NCBI RefSeq assembly: GCF_007991615.1
Contig: NZ_BJYR01000019.1
Location: 124,001 to 188,000 of the forward strand
Reading direction: 5' to 3'
Source of the DNA: Novosphingobium sediminis
Lineage (GTDB): Bacteria > Pseudomonadota > Alphaproteobacteria > Sphingomonadales > Sphingomonadaceae
DNA: 64,000 bases
Below the pieces are notes generated by a model. It saw only the letters and a program-made list of their open reading frames with translations. It had not been told where the DNA came from and made no database searches. This document shows positions 1 through 8,654 of the stretch, piece by piece (within the stretch, counting starts at the first letter, position 1; the number at the start of each line of letters is the position of its first letter). The position numbers and the translations under genes are program-made.

Positions 1-683
1 AGGCGGCCCGAGCCCTGAACCTGGAGGAAGAACAGCTCGGCCCGGTCGGCCACCCAGCCGATCTCAAGCCCGCGGCCAGCCAGCGCGCCGTTTTCGATCG
101 CGGTGCGGTCGTAGTAGGGGACGAAGCGCCCAGTCTCATCGTAGCGACCCAAAGGCTGGCTGCCATCGGGCTGTGGCGGCGCATCGCCCGGCCTGGCGCG
201 GACAAGATCGGGGGGCAGGGCATAGACCGGCACGTCAAAGCCCGGCTGGCGCACGCGCACCCCGGCAATCTCCGGCTCGTAATAGCCCGTCACCAGCGCT
301 TCGCCGCGCGCCACGGTTGCCGTCTCGAAGTAGCGGGTGAAGAAGCCCTTTGCGTCTTCCGGCGGCCATCCCGCGGCAGCCGCGCAAGCGGGCGCCCAGT
401 CTTCCGGACGGGTCAGCCCGCTGGTGTCATTGCGCCGGGTGAGGCGCGGGCAGCTTGTGACGAAAGCGGAAAGCGCCGCGCGCGCATTCGCATCGGTGAA
501 GCCCAGTCCCGCGGTCAGTGGCCCTCGGAAGGTGCCAATCAATGCGGCATTGGGAGCCGTGGGCGGAACCGGGGGAACCGGTGCGCTTTGCGGGATAAGG
601 GGAATGCAGCCTGACAGGAACGCGGGTGCGATGATCGCAAGCCAGGCCAGCTTGCCGACCCGTCCTGCACCCCAAACGTTCAC
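1..683 (-). CDS. mltA: Membrane-bound lytic murein transglycosylase A (MltA), 3' end cut off by the window
   Basis: About 227 N-terminal residues are visible; the C-terminal part lies left of base 1. MltA enzymes cleave the MurNAc-GlcNAc bond of peptidoglycan with 1,6-anhydro product formation, anchored in the outer membrane. The start is the GTG at 683, the only start available after the stop of the upstream gene 6 bases away. It is followed by a hydrophobic stretch and a lipobox (FLSGC), so this is a lipoprotein. The MltA domain is recognisable from GYYEPEIAG and from FLQVQGSG near the window edge. It is co-transcribed with the Tim44-like gene, an arrangement common in alphaproteobacteria. 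Function is confident; catalytic residues further downstream cannot be checked. Confidence 0.85.
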   Translation of the reverse strand, partial: MNVWGAGRVGKLAWLAIIAPAFLSGCIPLIPQSAPVPPVPPTAPNAALIGTFRGPLTAGLGFTDANARAALSAFVTSCPRLTRRNDTSGLTRPEDWAPACAAAAGWPPEDAKGFFTRYFETATVARGEALVTGYYEPEIAGVRVRQPGFDVPVYALPPDLVRARPGDAPPQPDGSQPLGRYDETGRFVPYYDRTAIENGALAGRGLEIGWVADRAELFFLQVQGSGR

Positions 684-689
684 GCGAAA

Positions 690-1364
690 TCAGGCCTCGT
701 CGGTCTCGTCGACCACCCAGTCCGGATCGCGCGAAGTGAGATCGCGCGAGAAAGTCCAGACATCGCGCGTTTCAATGGCATCGTCGAGCGAGCCGGCGAC
801 GACCGCGCCGCTTGCGTCGCGGGTGACCGAGGCGACATCAGCCACGAAGCGGACGGTGACCCGTGCGCGGGGCGCGGTGTAGCTGGCATCGACGATGCGC
901 GCTTCCTCGATGCGGATCAGGTTGGCCGTCACCGCTTCGCCGGCTGCATTGCGCGCGTCGATCGCTTCGGCGAACCCGGCGTAGACGTCGCTGTCGCACA
1001 GCTGCGAAAGTTCATCCTTGTCGCCGCGCCAGAACGCTTCGAGCACCATGCCATAAGCACCGCGTGCCCCGGCAAGGAACTGGCCGACATCGAAGCGGCG
1101 ATCTGCACCGACGATGGCGCGGATACCCGCTTCGGCGCGGAAATCGAGCTGGCTATCCTGCGGCAGCGGCAGCGCGCGCGGGGCGGCAGCGGTCTTTTCC
1201 GGCAGGCGCGGCGCCAGGGCGCGCGGCGCGCTTGAGGGATCGGGCTGCTCAACGCGGCGGCGCAGCGGCTCCTCGTTCTGCTCCGGACGGCGGCCCAGTA
1301 CTGCATAGAGTCGCAGGCCCAGGAATGCTGCGATCATGGCGAGAATCACAATTTCAACAATCAC
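690..1364 (-). CDS. Tim44/TimA-like domain protein
   Basis: 224 residues starting at a GTG (1362-1364) preceded by an AGGA about nine bases upstream. Longer upstream reading is open, but it lacks the expected start of the family. The N-terminus is one membrane helix (IVEIVILAMIAAFLGLRL) followed by a charged, proline-rich linker. The C-terminal half is a Tim44-like (NTF2-fold) domain with the segment VGADRRFDVGQFLAGARGAY. Bacterial members are membrane-anchored relatives of the mitochondrial import protein Tim44; their exact role is unclear. The divergent secB and downstream mltA form a neighbourhood often seen in alphaproteobacteria, suggesting an envelope or export role. That role is inference. 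Confidence 0.8.
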   Translation of the reverse strand: MIVEIVILAMIAAFLGLRLYAVLGRRPEQNEEPLRRRVEQPDPSSAPRALAPRLPEKTAAAPRALPLPQDSQLDFRAEAGIRAIVGADRRFDVGQFLAGARGAYGMVLEAFWRGDKDELSQLCDSDVYAGFAEAIDARNAAGEAVTANLIRIEEARIVDASYTAPRARVTVRFVADVASVTRDASGAVVAGSLDDAIETRDVWTFSRDLTSRDPDWVVDETDEA

Positions 1365-1652
1365 AAGGCCACATCCTGCATAATCTGGGCAGTAGTCGGG
1401 CCTGCGGGTCCCGATCGCTGCCAAGAGGTCATCGTGCCCTATGTGGTTACGAAATACAAATGAACAACGCGTGGACGGCACCCGGAATGGCTTCCTGAGG
1501 CGGTTTTTCGCCTGCCTCAAGGTGCACCCTGCCGCAATCGTGCGTGAAGCCGGGCTTGGGGGGACTTCCCGTGCGAGCGCGATTGCCCCGTTCTGCGGCA
1601 GATGCTAGGCGGCGCGCCAATCTCTTCAATTCATTCGCACGAAAGAACGATC

Positions 1653-2195
1653 ATGGCCGAAGAAGGCGATATCATCACCCCGCTCGATCTCGACGCGCCC
1701 AACCACGATTCTGGCGCACCTGTCCCGAACGGTGAAGACACCAGCCCCGCGATCGGCCTGATCTCGCAGTACATCAAGGATCTCTCGGTAGAGAACCCCA
1801 ATGCGCCGGACAGCTACGGCTGGACCGATGCACCCGATGTGTCGATCGATTTCAACATCGGCGCCCGCCCGCTCGGCCCCGATGTGCACGAGATCGAGAT
1901 GAAGATCACCGCCACCTCGAAGACGGCGCAGGGCACCCAGTATGCCGTCGAGCTGCTCTACGGCGCGCTTATCGGGATGCGCAACGTGACCGAGGAGCAG
2001 GCCCATCCGTTCCTCTTCGCCGAAGGCCCGCGCCTGGTGTTCCCCTTCGCCCGCCGCATCATTTCGGATGCCGTGCGCGATGCGGGCTATCAGCCGCTGC
2101 TGCTCGAGCCGATCGATTTCAACGGGCTCTACCTGCAGCAGCTTCAGGCCCGTCAGGCTGAAGAACTGGCCGCCGGCACCGCCGGTCAGGCCTGA
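1653..2195 (+). CDS. secB: Protein-export chaperone SecB
   Basis: 180 residues. SecB is a cytosolic tetrameric chaperone that holds preproteins unfolded and hands them to SecA. Recognisable features are QYIKDLSVENPNAP near residue 35, the acidic beta-strand segment around VHEIEMKITATSK, and the C-terminal FARRIISDAVRDAGYQPLLL with PIDFNGLYLQQL. I take the ATG at 1653 (MAEEGDI) because upstream codons add a non-conserved stretch. Length fits alphaproteobacterial SecB, which has an acidic N-terminal extension. It diverges from the Tim44-like gene across a roughly 290-base promoter region and precedes murJ by 57 bases. Confidence 0.95.
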   Translation: MAEEGDIITPLDLDAPNHDSGAPVPNGEDTSPAIGLISQYIKDLSVENPNAPDSYGWTDAPDVSIDFNIGARPLGPDVHEIEMKITATSKTAQGTQYAVELLYGALIGMRNVTEEQAHPFLFAEGPRLVFPFARRIISDAVRDAGYQPLLLEPIDFNGLYLQQLQARQAEELAAGTAGQA

Positions 2196-2252
2196 TCCGG
2201 CGGGCTTCATGCCCCATCCGGTCATAGGGCATCCGGCCATCAGGCAGGCGCC

Positions 2253-3833
2253 ATGAACCTCCTGAAGGCGACCGGCACGATTGGCGGGCTCACGCTCGCC
2301 AGCCGCGTGCTCGGGCTCGTTCGCGACAGCCTGTTTGCTCGCTACGTGGGCGCAGGTTTCGCGTCCGACGCATTCCTTGTCGCCTTCCGCCTGCCCAACA
2401 TGTTCCGCGCCCTCTTCGCCGAGGGCGCGTTCGCTTCCGCCTTCATTCCGATGTTCAACCGCAAGGTTGGCAATCCGGAAGGCAAGGGCCTGCCCGACGG
2501 GCTCGACTTTGCCGAGCGCGCGCTCGCCGTGCTGCTGCCCACCCTCGTGCTGATGACCGCGCTGCTCGAAGTGTTCGCGTGGCCGGTCACGTTCGTGCTT
2601 TCAGGCCAGTTCAACGGGGTCAGCGCGGATCAGTTCGCCTTTGCCGTCGCGCTTTCGCGGATGACGATCCCCTACCTGATGCTGATCAGCCTCGTCTCGC
2701 TGTGCGGGGGGATCCTCAATTCTCTGCACAAGTTCTGGGTCAATGCGGCGGCGCCGATCCTCCTCAACCTCACGCTGATCGCGGCGCTGCTGCTGTTCCA
2801 TTCGGCGGACCCGATGATAACCGCGCGCAATCAGGCGATCGGCGTTTCGGTCTCGGGCGCGCTGCAGCTGGCGTGGCTGGTCTGGGCCTGCCGCCGGGCC
2901 GGGGTTAGCCTGCGCCTGCGGATGCCGCGCCTCGATGCCGATGTGAAGCGGCTGATGGCGCTGATCTGGCCGGCGGCAGCGGGGGCCGGTGCGGTGCAGA
3001 TCAACCTCGTGATCTCGACCGCACTCGCCGCATCGCTCCTCGCGCATGGTTCGGTGACTTACATCTACATGGCGGACCGGCTGAACCAGCTCCCGCTCGG
3101 CCTGATCGGCATTGGCCTTGGCACCGTGCTGCTCCCTACGATCTCGCGCCAGCTCGGGGGTGGCGACGAAGCAGGCGCCATGGAAACGCAGAACCGTGGG
3201 CTCGAACTTGCGCTGCTGCTCACGCTGCCTGCAACCGTCGCGCTCGTGCTGTGCGGCGAACCGATAGCCGCCGCGCTGTTCGGCTATGGCCGCTTCACGC
3301 CGGAAGACGCGCATTTCACCGCGCAGGCGCTTGCCGCCTTCTCGATCGGCCTGCCCAGCTACATCCTCGTGAAGGTGCTCACGCCGGGGTATTACGCGCG
3401 GCAGGATACGGTTACGCCGGTGCGCTACGCCACGATTTCGATGGTCGTGAACCTCGTCCTCAATCTCGCGCTGATCCTGCCGTTGCAGCATGTCGGCCCG
3501 CCGCTGGCGACCGCGATTGCCTCCACCGTCAACGTGGCGATGCTCTACCGCACGCTGGTGGCGCGCGGACAGTTCACCACCGATGCGCGCCTCCGTCGCC
3601 GCGTGCCCCGCCTCGCGCTCGCCGCGCTGGCCATGGGCGTGGTGCTATGGGCGGGGCAGGGCCTGCTCATGCCGTATGTCCACGGCACCTGGCTGGTGCG
3701 CTTCCTGGCGCTGGCGGTGCTGGTTTCGGCGGGCGGGCTCGTCTATGGGCTCAGCGCGATCATCCTCGGCGCATTCTCGAAGGCTGACCTCCAACTTCTC
3801 CTGCGTCGCAAACGCGGCCCAGCCCAAACCTAA
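2253..3833 (+). CDS. murJ: Lipid II flippase MurJ (MviN)
   Basis: 526 residues with about 14 predicted membrane helices. MurJ moves lipid II from the cytoplasmic to the periplasmic face of the inner membrane for peptidoglycan synthesis and belongs to the MOP exporter superfamily. Diagnostic N-terminal features are the TIGGLTLASRVLGLVRD segment and the conserved ASDAFLVAFRLPNMFRALFA loop. Further on come GLGTVLLPTISRQ and the LVKVLTPGYYARQDTVTPV stretch near residue 375-395. Length is normal for the family. It is followed after 33 bases by trpS, so the two may be co-transcribed. Confidence 0.96.
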   Translation: MNLLKATGTIGGLTLASRVLGLVRDSLFARYVGAGFASDAFLVAFRLPNMFRALFAEGAFASAFIPMFNRKVGNPEGKGLPDGLDFAERALAVLLPTLVLMTALLEVFAWPVTFVLSGQFNGVSADQFAFAVALSRMTIPYLMLISLVSLCGGILNSLHKFWVNAAAPILLNLTLIAALLLFHSADPMITARNQAIGVSVSGALQLAWLVWACRRAGVSLRLRMPRLDADVKRLMALIWPAAAGAGAVQINLVISTALAASLLAHGSVTYIYMADRLNQLPLGLIGIGLGTVLLPTISRQLGGGDEAGAMETQNRGLELALLLTLPATVALVLCGEPIAAALFGYGRFTPEDAHFTAQALAAFSIGLPSYILVKVLTPGYYARQDTVTPVRYATISMVVNLVLNLALILPLQHVGPPLATAIASTVNVAMLYRTLVARGQFTTDARLRRRVPRLALAALAMGVVLWAGQGLLMPYVHGTWLVRFLALAVLVSAGGLVYGLSAIILGAFSKADLQLLLRRKRGPAQT

Positions 3834-3866
3834 CCTAGCCAATTCTAACCTAGAGTGACACGACCC

Positions 3867-4886
3867 ATGCGTATCGTTTCGGGCATCCAGCCCACCGGCA
3901 ATCTCCACCTTGGCAACTATCTGGGCGCGATCCGGAACTGGGTGGCGATGCAGGACGAATGGACCGCGAAAGGCGGCGAGTGCCTCTATTTCCTCGCCGA
4001 TCTCCACGCGATCTCGATGCCGCACGTGCCCGCCGAGCTGCGCGCCGGAACGCGCGAGATGGTCGCCGCGCTGGTCGCCTGCGGGATCGATCCCAAGCGC
4101 TCGATCCTGTTCAACCAGACGCAGGTTCCCGCTCACGCCGAACTGCAATGGCTGCTCAACGGCACTGCGCGCATGGGCTGGCTCAACCGCATGACGCAGT
4201 GGAAGGACAAGGCGGGCAAGAACCGTGAAGGCGCTTCGGTCGCGCTGTTCACCTACCCCGTGCTGCAGGCCGCAGATGTCCTGCTCTATCAGGCAACACA
4301 CGTGCCGGTGGGCGAGGACCAGAAGCAGCATCTCGAACTTGCGCGCGACATTGCGCAGAAGTTCAACAACGACTTCGCATCTGAAGAAGCGCCCGTCTTC
4401 ACTCTGCCCGAGCCGATCATCCCGCCCGAAGCGGCGCGGATCATGAGCCTGCGCGATGGCGGCGCGAAGATGTCGAAGTCCGACCCCTCGGACATGAGCC
4501 GCATCAACCTGACGGACGATGCCGATGCCATCATGCAGAAGGTGCGCAAGGCCAAGACCGATCCCGAGCCGTTGCCGAGCGAAAAGGAAGGCCTCGAAGG
4601 CCGTCCTGAGGCGGCCAACCTCGTCGGCATCTATGCTGCGATGGCGGGGATGAGCCAGGCTGACGTGCTTTCGCAGTTTGGCGGGCAGGGCTTCGGCGCG
4701 TTCAAGCCGGCATTGGGCGAACTGCTGGTCGAGAAGCTTTCGCCGATCACCGCACGCTACCGCGATCTACGCACCGATACCGCTGCGCTCGATGCGATTC
4801 TGGCGGATGGTGCGGCACGGGCCAAGGCGCTTGCGGCGCCCACGCTTGAGCGCGCCTACGCGGCGCTTGGTCTCCTGCGCGGTTAA
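3867..4886 (+). CDS. trpS: Tryptophan--tRNA ligase
   Basis: 339 residues if translation begins at the ATG at 3867. A GTG four codons earlier (3855) is possible but has no Shine-Dalgarno sequence. It is a class I aminoacyl-tRNA synthetase charging tRNA-Trp in the cytosol. The HIGH-like signature is PTGNLHLGN near the N-terminus and the KMSKS loop appears as [12 protein letters not shown]. Between them are the [13 protein letters not shown] and [16 protein letters not shown] motifs typical of bacterial TrpRS. Length is normal. A weak hairpin plus T-run follows about 80 bases after the stop. Confidence 0.96.
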   Translation: MRIVSGIQPTGNLHLGNYLGAIRNWVAMQDEWTAKGGECLYFLADLHAISMPHVPAELRAGTREMVAALVACGIDPKRSILFNQTQVPAHAELQWLLNGTARMGWLNRMTQWKDKAGKNREGASVALFTYPVLQAADVLLYQATHVPVGEDQKQHLELARDIAQKFNNDFASEEAPVFTLPEPIIPPEAARIMSLRDGGAKMSKSDPSDMSRINLTDDADAIMQKVRKAKTDPEPLPSEKEGLEGRPEAANLVGIYAAMAGMSQADVLSQFGGQGFGAFKPALGELLVEKLSPITARYRDLRTDTAALDAILADGAARAKALAAPTLERAYAALGLLRG

Positions 4887-4961
4887 CATCCGTTGCTGGG
4901 TATTCCTTGCACTGCGGGGGTGTAACAAATTGCATCAGATGGACGAATAGGCACTCGAACC

Positions 4962-4982
4962 TCCCGGAATCGCGGGGTTTTT
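4962..4982 (+). terminator. Possible weak rho-independent terminator after trpS
   Basis: TCCCG pairs with CGGGG (4 GC pairs plus one wobble) around a six-base loop and is followed by five T residues. The stem is short, and an alternative pairing between the GGGG here and a CCCC just downstream exists, so the call is tentative. Confidence 0.35.
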
Positions 4983-5095
4983 GCCCCATCGTTCAACCGG
5001 CATTCAGCACCTGACGCGCACTCTTTTGGGTGCTACCAATAGAGGCGGTGCTGGCTGACAGGGGAGCTGGCTCATGCACCAAGGAGTTGCCGGAT

Positions 5096-5803
5096 ATGAG
5101 TCTGATGCCCATGCGTAATCGCTTCGCCATGCTGGCAGCGCCCCTGCTGCTCGCGCTTGGCGGCTGCGCCACGCCGTTCAATGCCAATGTCTCGCGTTTC
5201 CAGGCCGAGCTGCCTGCGCCTGCCGGCCAGACCTTCGCGATCATCCCGCAGGATCCGCGCAATGCCGGCGGCCTCGAATTCTCGCAGTACGCCAGCCTCG
5301 TTGCGGCGCAGTTGCAGAAGGTGGGCTATGTGCCCGCGACCAGCCCGCAGGCTGCCGATCTTGTCGTCCAGTTCGACTACGGTGTCGACAAGGGCCGCGA
5401 CAAGGTGCGGACCACCGGTATCGGCGATCCCTACTGGGGCGGCTGGTATGGTCCGGGCTGGGGCGGCATCGGTCCCGGCTGGGGTCCGGGCTGGGGCGGC
5501 GGCTGGGGCCGTCGCGGTTTCGGCGGGCCCTGGGGCTACGGGTTCTATGATCCGTTCTTCTACGGCGGCGGCTACAACAACGTCGATGTGGTGACCGTCT
5601 ACACCAGCGGGATCGACATGAAGATCGACCGCCGCGCCGATGGCAAGCGCCTGTTTGAAGGCAAGGCAGAGGCGGCCTCGACCTCGAACCGCCTGCCCTA
5701 CCTCGTGCCCAATCTGGTCGAGGCGATGTTCACCGGCTTCCCCGGCCACAACGGTGAAACGGTGAAGATCTCGATCGCGCCGGAAAAGAAGAAGAAGGGC
5801 TGA
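5096..5803 (+). CDS. DUF4136 family lipoprotein with Gly/Trp-rich insert
   Basis: 235 residues. The ATG at 5096 is preceded by a clear AAGGAG nine bases upstream. A signal peptide ends in a lipobox (LALGGC, Cys near residue 24), so it is a lipoprotein. The DUF4136 fold is seen as FAIIPQDPRN, then EFSQYASLVAAQLQKVGY and ADLVVQFDYGV. At the C-terminus come DMKIDRRADGKRLFEGKAEA and a conserved block ending VEAMFTGFPG. Between residues ~110 and 165 lies an insert very rich in Gly, Trp, Pro and Tyr (repeats of the GPGWG type). The function of the family is unknown. It stands alone, convergent with dut. Confidence 0.8.
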   Translation: MSLMPMRNRFAMLAAPLLLALGGCATPFNANVSRFQAELPAPAGQTFAIIPQDPRNAGGLEFSQYASLVAAQLQKVGYVPATSPQAADLVVQFDYGVDKGRDKVRTTGIGDPYWGGWYGPGWGGIGPGWGPGWGGGWGRRGFGGPWGYGFYDPFFYGGGYNNVDVVTVYTSGIDMKIDRRADGKRLFEGKAEAASTSNRLPYLVPNLVEAMFTGFPGHNGETVKISIAPEKKKKG

Positions 5804-5822
5804 TTGCCCGCAGCGGTTCGGT

Positions 5823-6293
5823 TCAGCCGGGGAGCGCCGCAAGGCCCCCCGTCGAACCGAACCCGCCCGCGCCGCGCGCGGTCTCATCCAGTTCCTCGAC
5901 TTCCAGCCAGCTTGCCTGCGTCACCGGCGCGAGCACCAGTTGTGCCACGCGGTCGCCCCGGCGGATCGAGAAGGTCTCCGCGCCGAGGTTTATCATGATG
6001 ACCTTCAACTCGCCGCGATAGTCGCTGTCGATCGTGCCGGGCGTGTTGGGCACGGTAACGCCGTGCTTCAGCGCCAGACCCGAGCGCGGGCGCACCTGAA
6101 TCTCGAAGCCTGCGGGGATCGCCATGGCCAGCCCCGTCGCCACCGCATGGCGCGCACCGGGTGCGATATCGATGTCTTCCGCCGAAACCACGTCCATGCC
6201 CGCCGCACCTGCTGTGGCATAGGCTGGCAGCGGCAGGTCGTCGTTACCGGGAAGGCGCTTGACCATCACGGGCACGGGCTCAGCTGAGTGCAT
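5823..6293 (-). CDS. dut: Deoxyuridine 5'-triphosphate nucleotidohydrolase (dUTPase)
   Basis: 156 residues from the ATG at 6293; a TTG two codons earlier is less likely. It hydrolyses dUTP to dUMP and pyrophosphate, keeping uracil out of DNA and supplying dTMP synthesis. All five trimeric dUTPase motifs are visible: [43 protein letters not shown] and the Gly-rich C-terminal arm GAGGFGSTG. The start overlaps the end of coaBC by 14 bases, so the two are translationally coupled; a coaBC-dut pairing is widespread in bacteria. Confidence 0.96.
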   Translation of the reverse strand: MHSAEPVPVMVKRLPGNDDLPLPAYATAGAAGMDVVSAEDIDIAPGARHAVATGLAMAIPAGFEIQVRPRSGLALKHGVTVPNTPGTIDSDYRGELKVIMINLGAETFSIRRGDRVAQLVLAPVTQASWLEVEELDETARGAGGFGSTGGLAALPG

Positions 6294-7473
6294 CGGCAAT
6301 CCTCTCGACCAGCGCGGCGGCGACCGCGTCCTTGGGCATTTCGGGCAGGCTCTCCACTCCGTCCGCGCGAACGATGTGCACCGCGTTGAGGTGGCCGCCC
6401 ATCACATCTCCCGAAACGTCGTTTGCCACGATCCAGTCCGCGCCCTTCTTGATGAGCTTGGCCTGCGCATGGGGCACTACGTGCTCGGTCTCGGCGGCAA
6501 AGCCCACCAGCAGGCGCGGGCGATCAGGCGATGCGCCGAGCCGCGCGAGAATGTCCGGGTTTTCGGTCAAGGAAAGCGGCGGAATGACGCCCGAGCCATC
6601 CTTCTTGAGCTTCTGATCCGCCTCCGAAGCGACGCGCCAGTCTGCCACGGCGGCGACCATGACAGCTGCATCGGCGGGCAGCGCGGTTGCCACGGCAGCG
6701 GCCATCTCCCGCGCGCATTCGACATCGATGCGGGTCACTCCGGGCGGCGTCGGCAGCGTGACCGGTCCAGCGACCAGCGTCACCCGCGCGCCCAGCCGGG
6801 CAGCCGCCGCCGCAATCGCAAAGCCTTGTCGGCCGCTCGAACGGTTGGCGATGTAGCGCACCGGATCGATTGGCTCATGCGTCGGGCCTGCCGTCACCAG
6901 CACATGCTTGCCCGCCAGCGGTCCGGACGGTGTGCTGCCCAGCTTGGCGGCAATCGCGGCAAGGATCACAGGCGGTTCAGGCAGGCGGCCGGGGCCGAAT
7001 TCGCCGCAGGCCATCGGCCCCTCGTCGGGCTCCATCACCTCGATGCCGTCGCCGCGCAGCGTCGCCACGTTGCGGCGGGTGGCGGGATGCTCCCACATCC
7101 GCACATTCATGGCGGGCACGGCCAGCACCGGCTTGTCGGTCGCGAGGAGCAGCGTGGTGGCGAGGTCGTCTGCGATCCCCGCCGCCATCTTGGCCATGAG
7201 GTCCGCCGTCGCCGGGCAGACCACCACCAGATCGGCATTCCGCGAAAGCTGGATGTGCCCCATCTTCGCTTCGGCATCGAGGTCCCACAGCGTGGTGTGC
7301 ACCTCGTTCTCGCTCAGTGCAGCAAGCGTCATCGGGGTGACGAACTGCGTGCCGCTCTTGGTCAGCACGCAGGTAACGGTGCCACCCTCGCGGCGGATCA
7401 GCCGCACGAGTTCGCTGGCCTTGTAGGCCGCGATGCCGCCGCCAATGATGAGAAGGATGCGCTTTCCCTGCAT
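6280..7473 (-). CDS. coaBC: Bifunctional phosphopantothenoylcysteine decarboxylase / phosphopantothenate-cysteine ligase
   Basis: 397 residues from the ATG at 7473 ([13 protein letters not shown]). It catalyses two consecutive steps of coenzyme A synthesis in the cytosol. The N-terminal FMN-dependent decarboxylase (CoaC) has [14 protein letters not shown] and the [12 protein letters not shown] motif. The catalytic Cys is in [13 protein letters not shown]. The C-terminal ligase domain (CoaB, from about residue 185) has [20 protein letters not shown] and NPDILARLG. Order and length are those of the normal fusion. It lies upstream of dut in an operon-like overlap. Confidence 0.96.
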   Translation of the reverse strand: MQGKRILLIIGGGIAAYKASELVRLIRREGGTVTCVLTKSGTQFVTPMTLAALSENEVHTTLWDLDAEAKMGHIQLSRNADLVVVCPATADLMAKMAAGIADDLATTLLLATDKPVLAVPAMNVRMWEHPATRRNVATLRGDGIEVMEPDEGPMACGEFGPGRLPEPPVILAAIAAKLGSTPSGPLAGKHVLVTAGPTHEPIDPVRYIANRSSGRQGFAIAAAAARLGARVTLVAGPVTLPTPPGVTRIDVECAREMAAAVATALPADAAVMVAAVADWRVASEADQKLKKDGSGVIPPLSLTENPDILARLGASPDRPRLLVGFAAETEHVVPHAQAKLIKKGADWIVANDVSGDVMGGHLNAVHIVRADGVESLPEMPKDAVAAALVERIADALS

Positions 7474-7526
7474 GGCCGCGCTTGTGCAATGCCTCGCGGG
7501 GAGGCGCAATCCGTTTTGCGCGGGCC

Positions 7527-8642
7527 TCAGGCTGTCAGCGCTGGCTCGCGCCGCTTTGCCGCCAGCTTCAGCACCAGCTTCTGCGCCGGCCGTTCGAACC
7601 AGCGGTGCGAGGCAAAGCCCGCCAGCACGCTCGCGCCGACGAAAAACAGCAGGAACGCGGGCTGCCGCGCGATCCCGCGCGAACCCAGTACGCCATCGAT
7701 CAACAGCACGAGCGCAAGCTGGATCGGGAAGTGCCAGAGGTAGACGCCGTAGGAGGCATCGCCGAGATGCCGCGCTACGGCCAGCTTGTCGTCCCGGTCG
7801 GCGGTGTCGATCGCCAATACCGCAAACAGCGCGGCAAACGTGCCCGCCAGCGTCGCCGCGTCACCCAAATGGAGGCTGAGCCCGAGCCACAGCGCCGTCA
7901 TGGTGAACATCGCCGCCAGTGCGACCAGCACACCAGCGCGCAGACCGCCCTTGAGCGCCGCGCCATAAACCGCCGCACCGCCGAAGAAGTAGCCGATGCA
8001 CGTCAGGACCGGCCCGTCCGGCGCCTTCAGGAAGAACAGCGCAAGCGCGAGAACCGCTGCCGTCAGCGCCAGCATGGTGGGCGATTTGCGCAAGCCCGGC
8101 AGCAGCAGCCAGAACGCGGCATAGGCAAGGATCTCGGTCGAGAGCGACCATGAGGGACCGTTGAAGGACTGGTCTGCCTGCCAGCCCCAGTAATGCGCCA
8201 GGCCGAGACTCAAGGCGAAGTGCTTGAGGTCCTGATGGTGGTAGATGAACTCGGTGCCGTTCACCCCGTTATAAGCCGCCTGCAGCAAGGCCACGAGCGC
8301 CAGCGTCAGCAGATGCAGCGGCCAGAGCCGCGCCACCCGCGCCAGCCAGAACCGCCCGCGCGCGCCGGCATCGGCAAGGTAGACATGCGCGAAGACGAAG
8401 CCCGATACGGCCCAGAAATACTGCACAGCGACGTGGCCATAATCGAACAGCCACCAAAGCTCGCGGTAGAACGGCGAGACTTTCGCCCGGTTCACATGGA
8501 ACTGGAAGTCCACCGGCGGCACGAAGAAGTGCTGGTAGTGCCAGAACAGCACCGCGCAGGCCGCGAGCAGGCGCGACAGGTCGAGCGCGTTGAAGTGGCG
8601 CTTGGGCAGGCGCAGACCGGGGAGGGGAGCCGTGTGGCCCAC
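7527..8642 (-). CDS. Acyltransferase 3 family membrane protein
   Basis: 371 residues with roughly ten hydrophobic segments. It starts with the pattern typical of the OafA/NodX-type acyltransferase-3 fold: a short cytosolic lead, then ALDLSRLLAACAVLFWHYQHF. The conserved His needed for acyl transfer sits near residue 39. Conserved pieces such as QYFWAVSGFVFAHVYL and GPSWSLSTEILAY follow. Such enzymes put acetyl or other acyl groups on extracytoplasmic sugars, lipids or antibiotics; the substrate here is unknown. It lies 12 bases downstream of ubiB on the same strand with no obvious functional link. Confidence 0.8.
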   Translation of the reverse strand: MGHTAPLPGLRLPKRHFNALDLSRLLAACAVLFWHYQHFFVPPVDFQFHVNRAKVSPFYRELWWLFDYGHVAVQYFWAVSGFVFAHVYLADAGARGRFWLARVARLWPLHLLTLALVALLQAAYNGVNGTEFIYHHQDLKHFALSLGLAHYWGWQADQSFNGPSWSLSTEILAYAAFWLLLPGLRKSPTMLALTAAVLALALFFLKAPDGPVLTCIGYFFGGAAVYGAALKGGLRAGVLVALAAMFTMTALWLGLSLHLGDAATLAGTFAALFAVLAIDTADRDDKLAVARHLGDASYGVYLWHFPIQLALVLLIDGVLGSRGIARQPAFLLFFVGASVLAGFASHRWFERPAQKLVLKLAAKRREPALTA

Positions 8643-8654
8643 ATCAGCCCCGCA

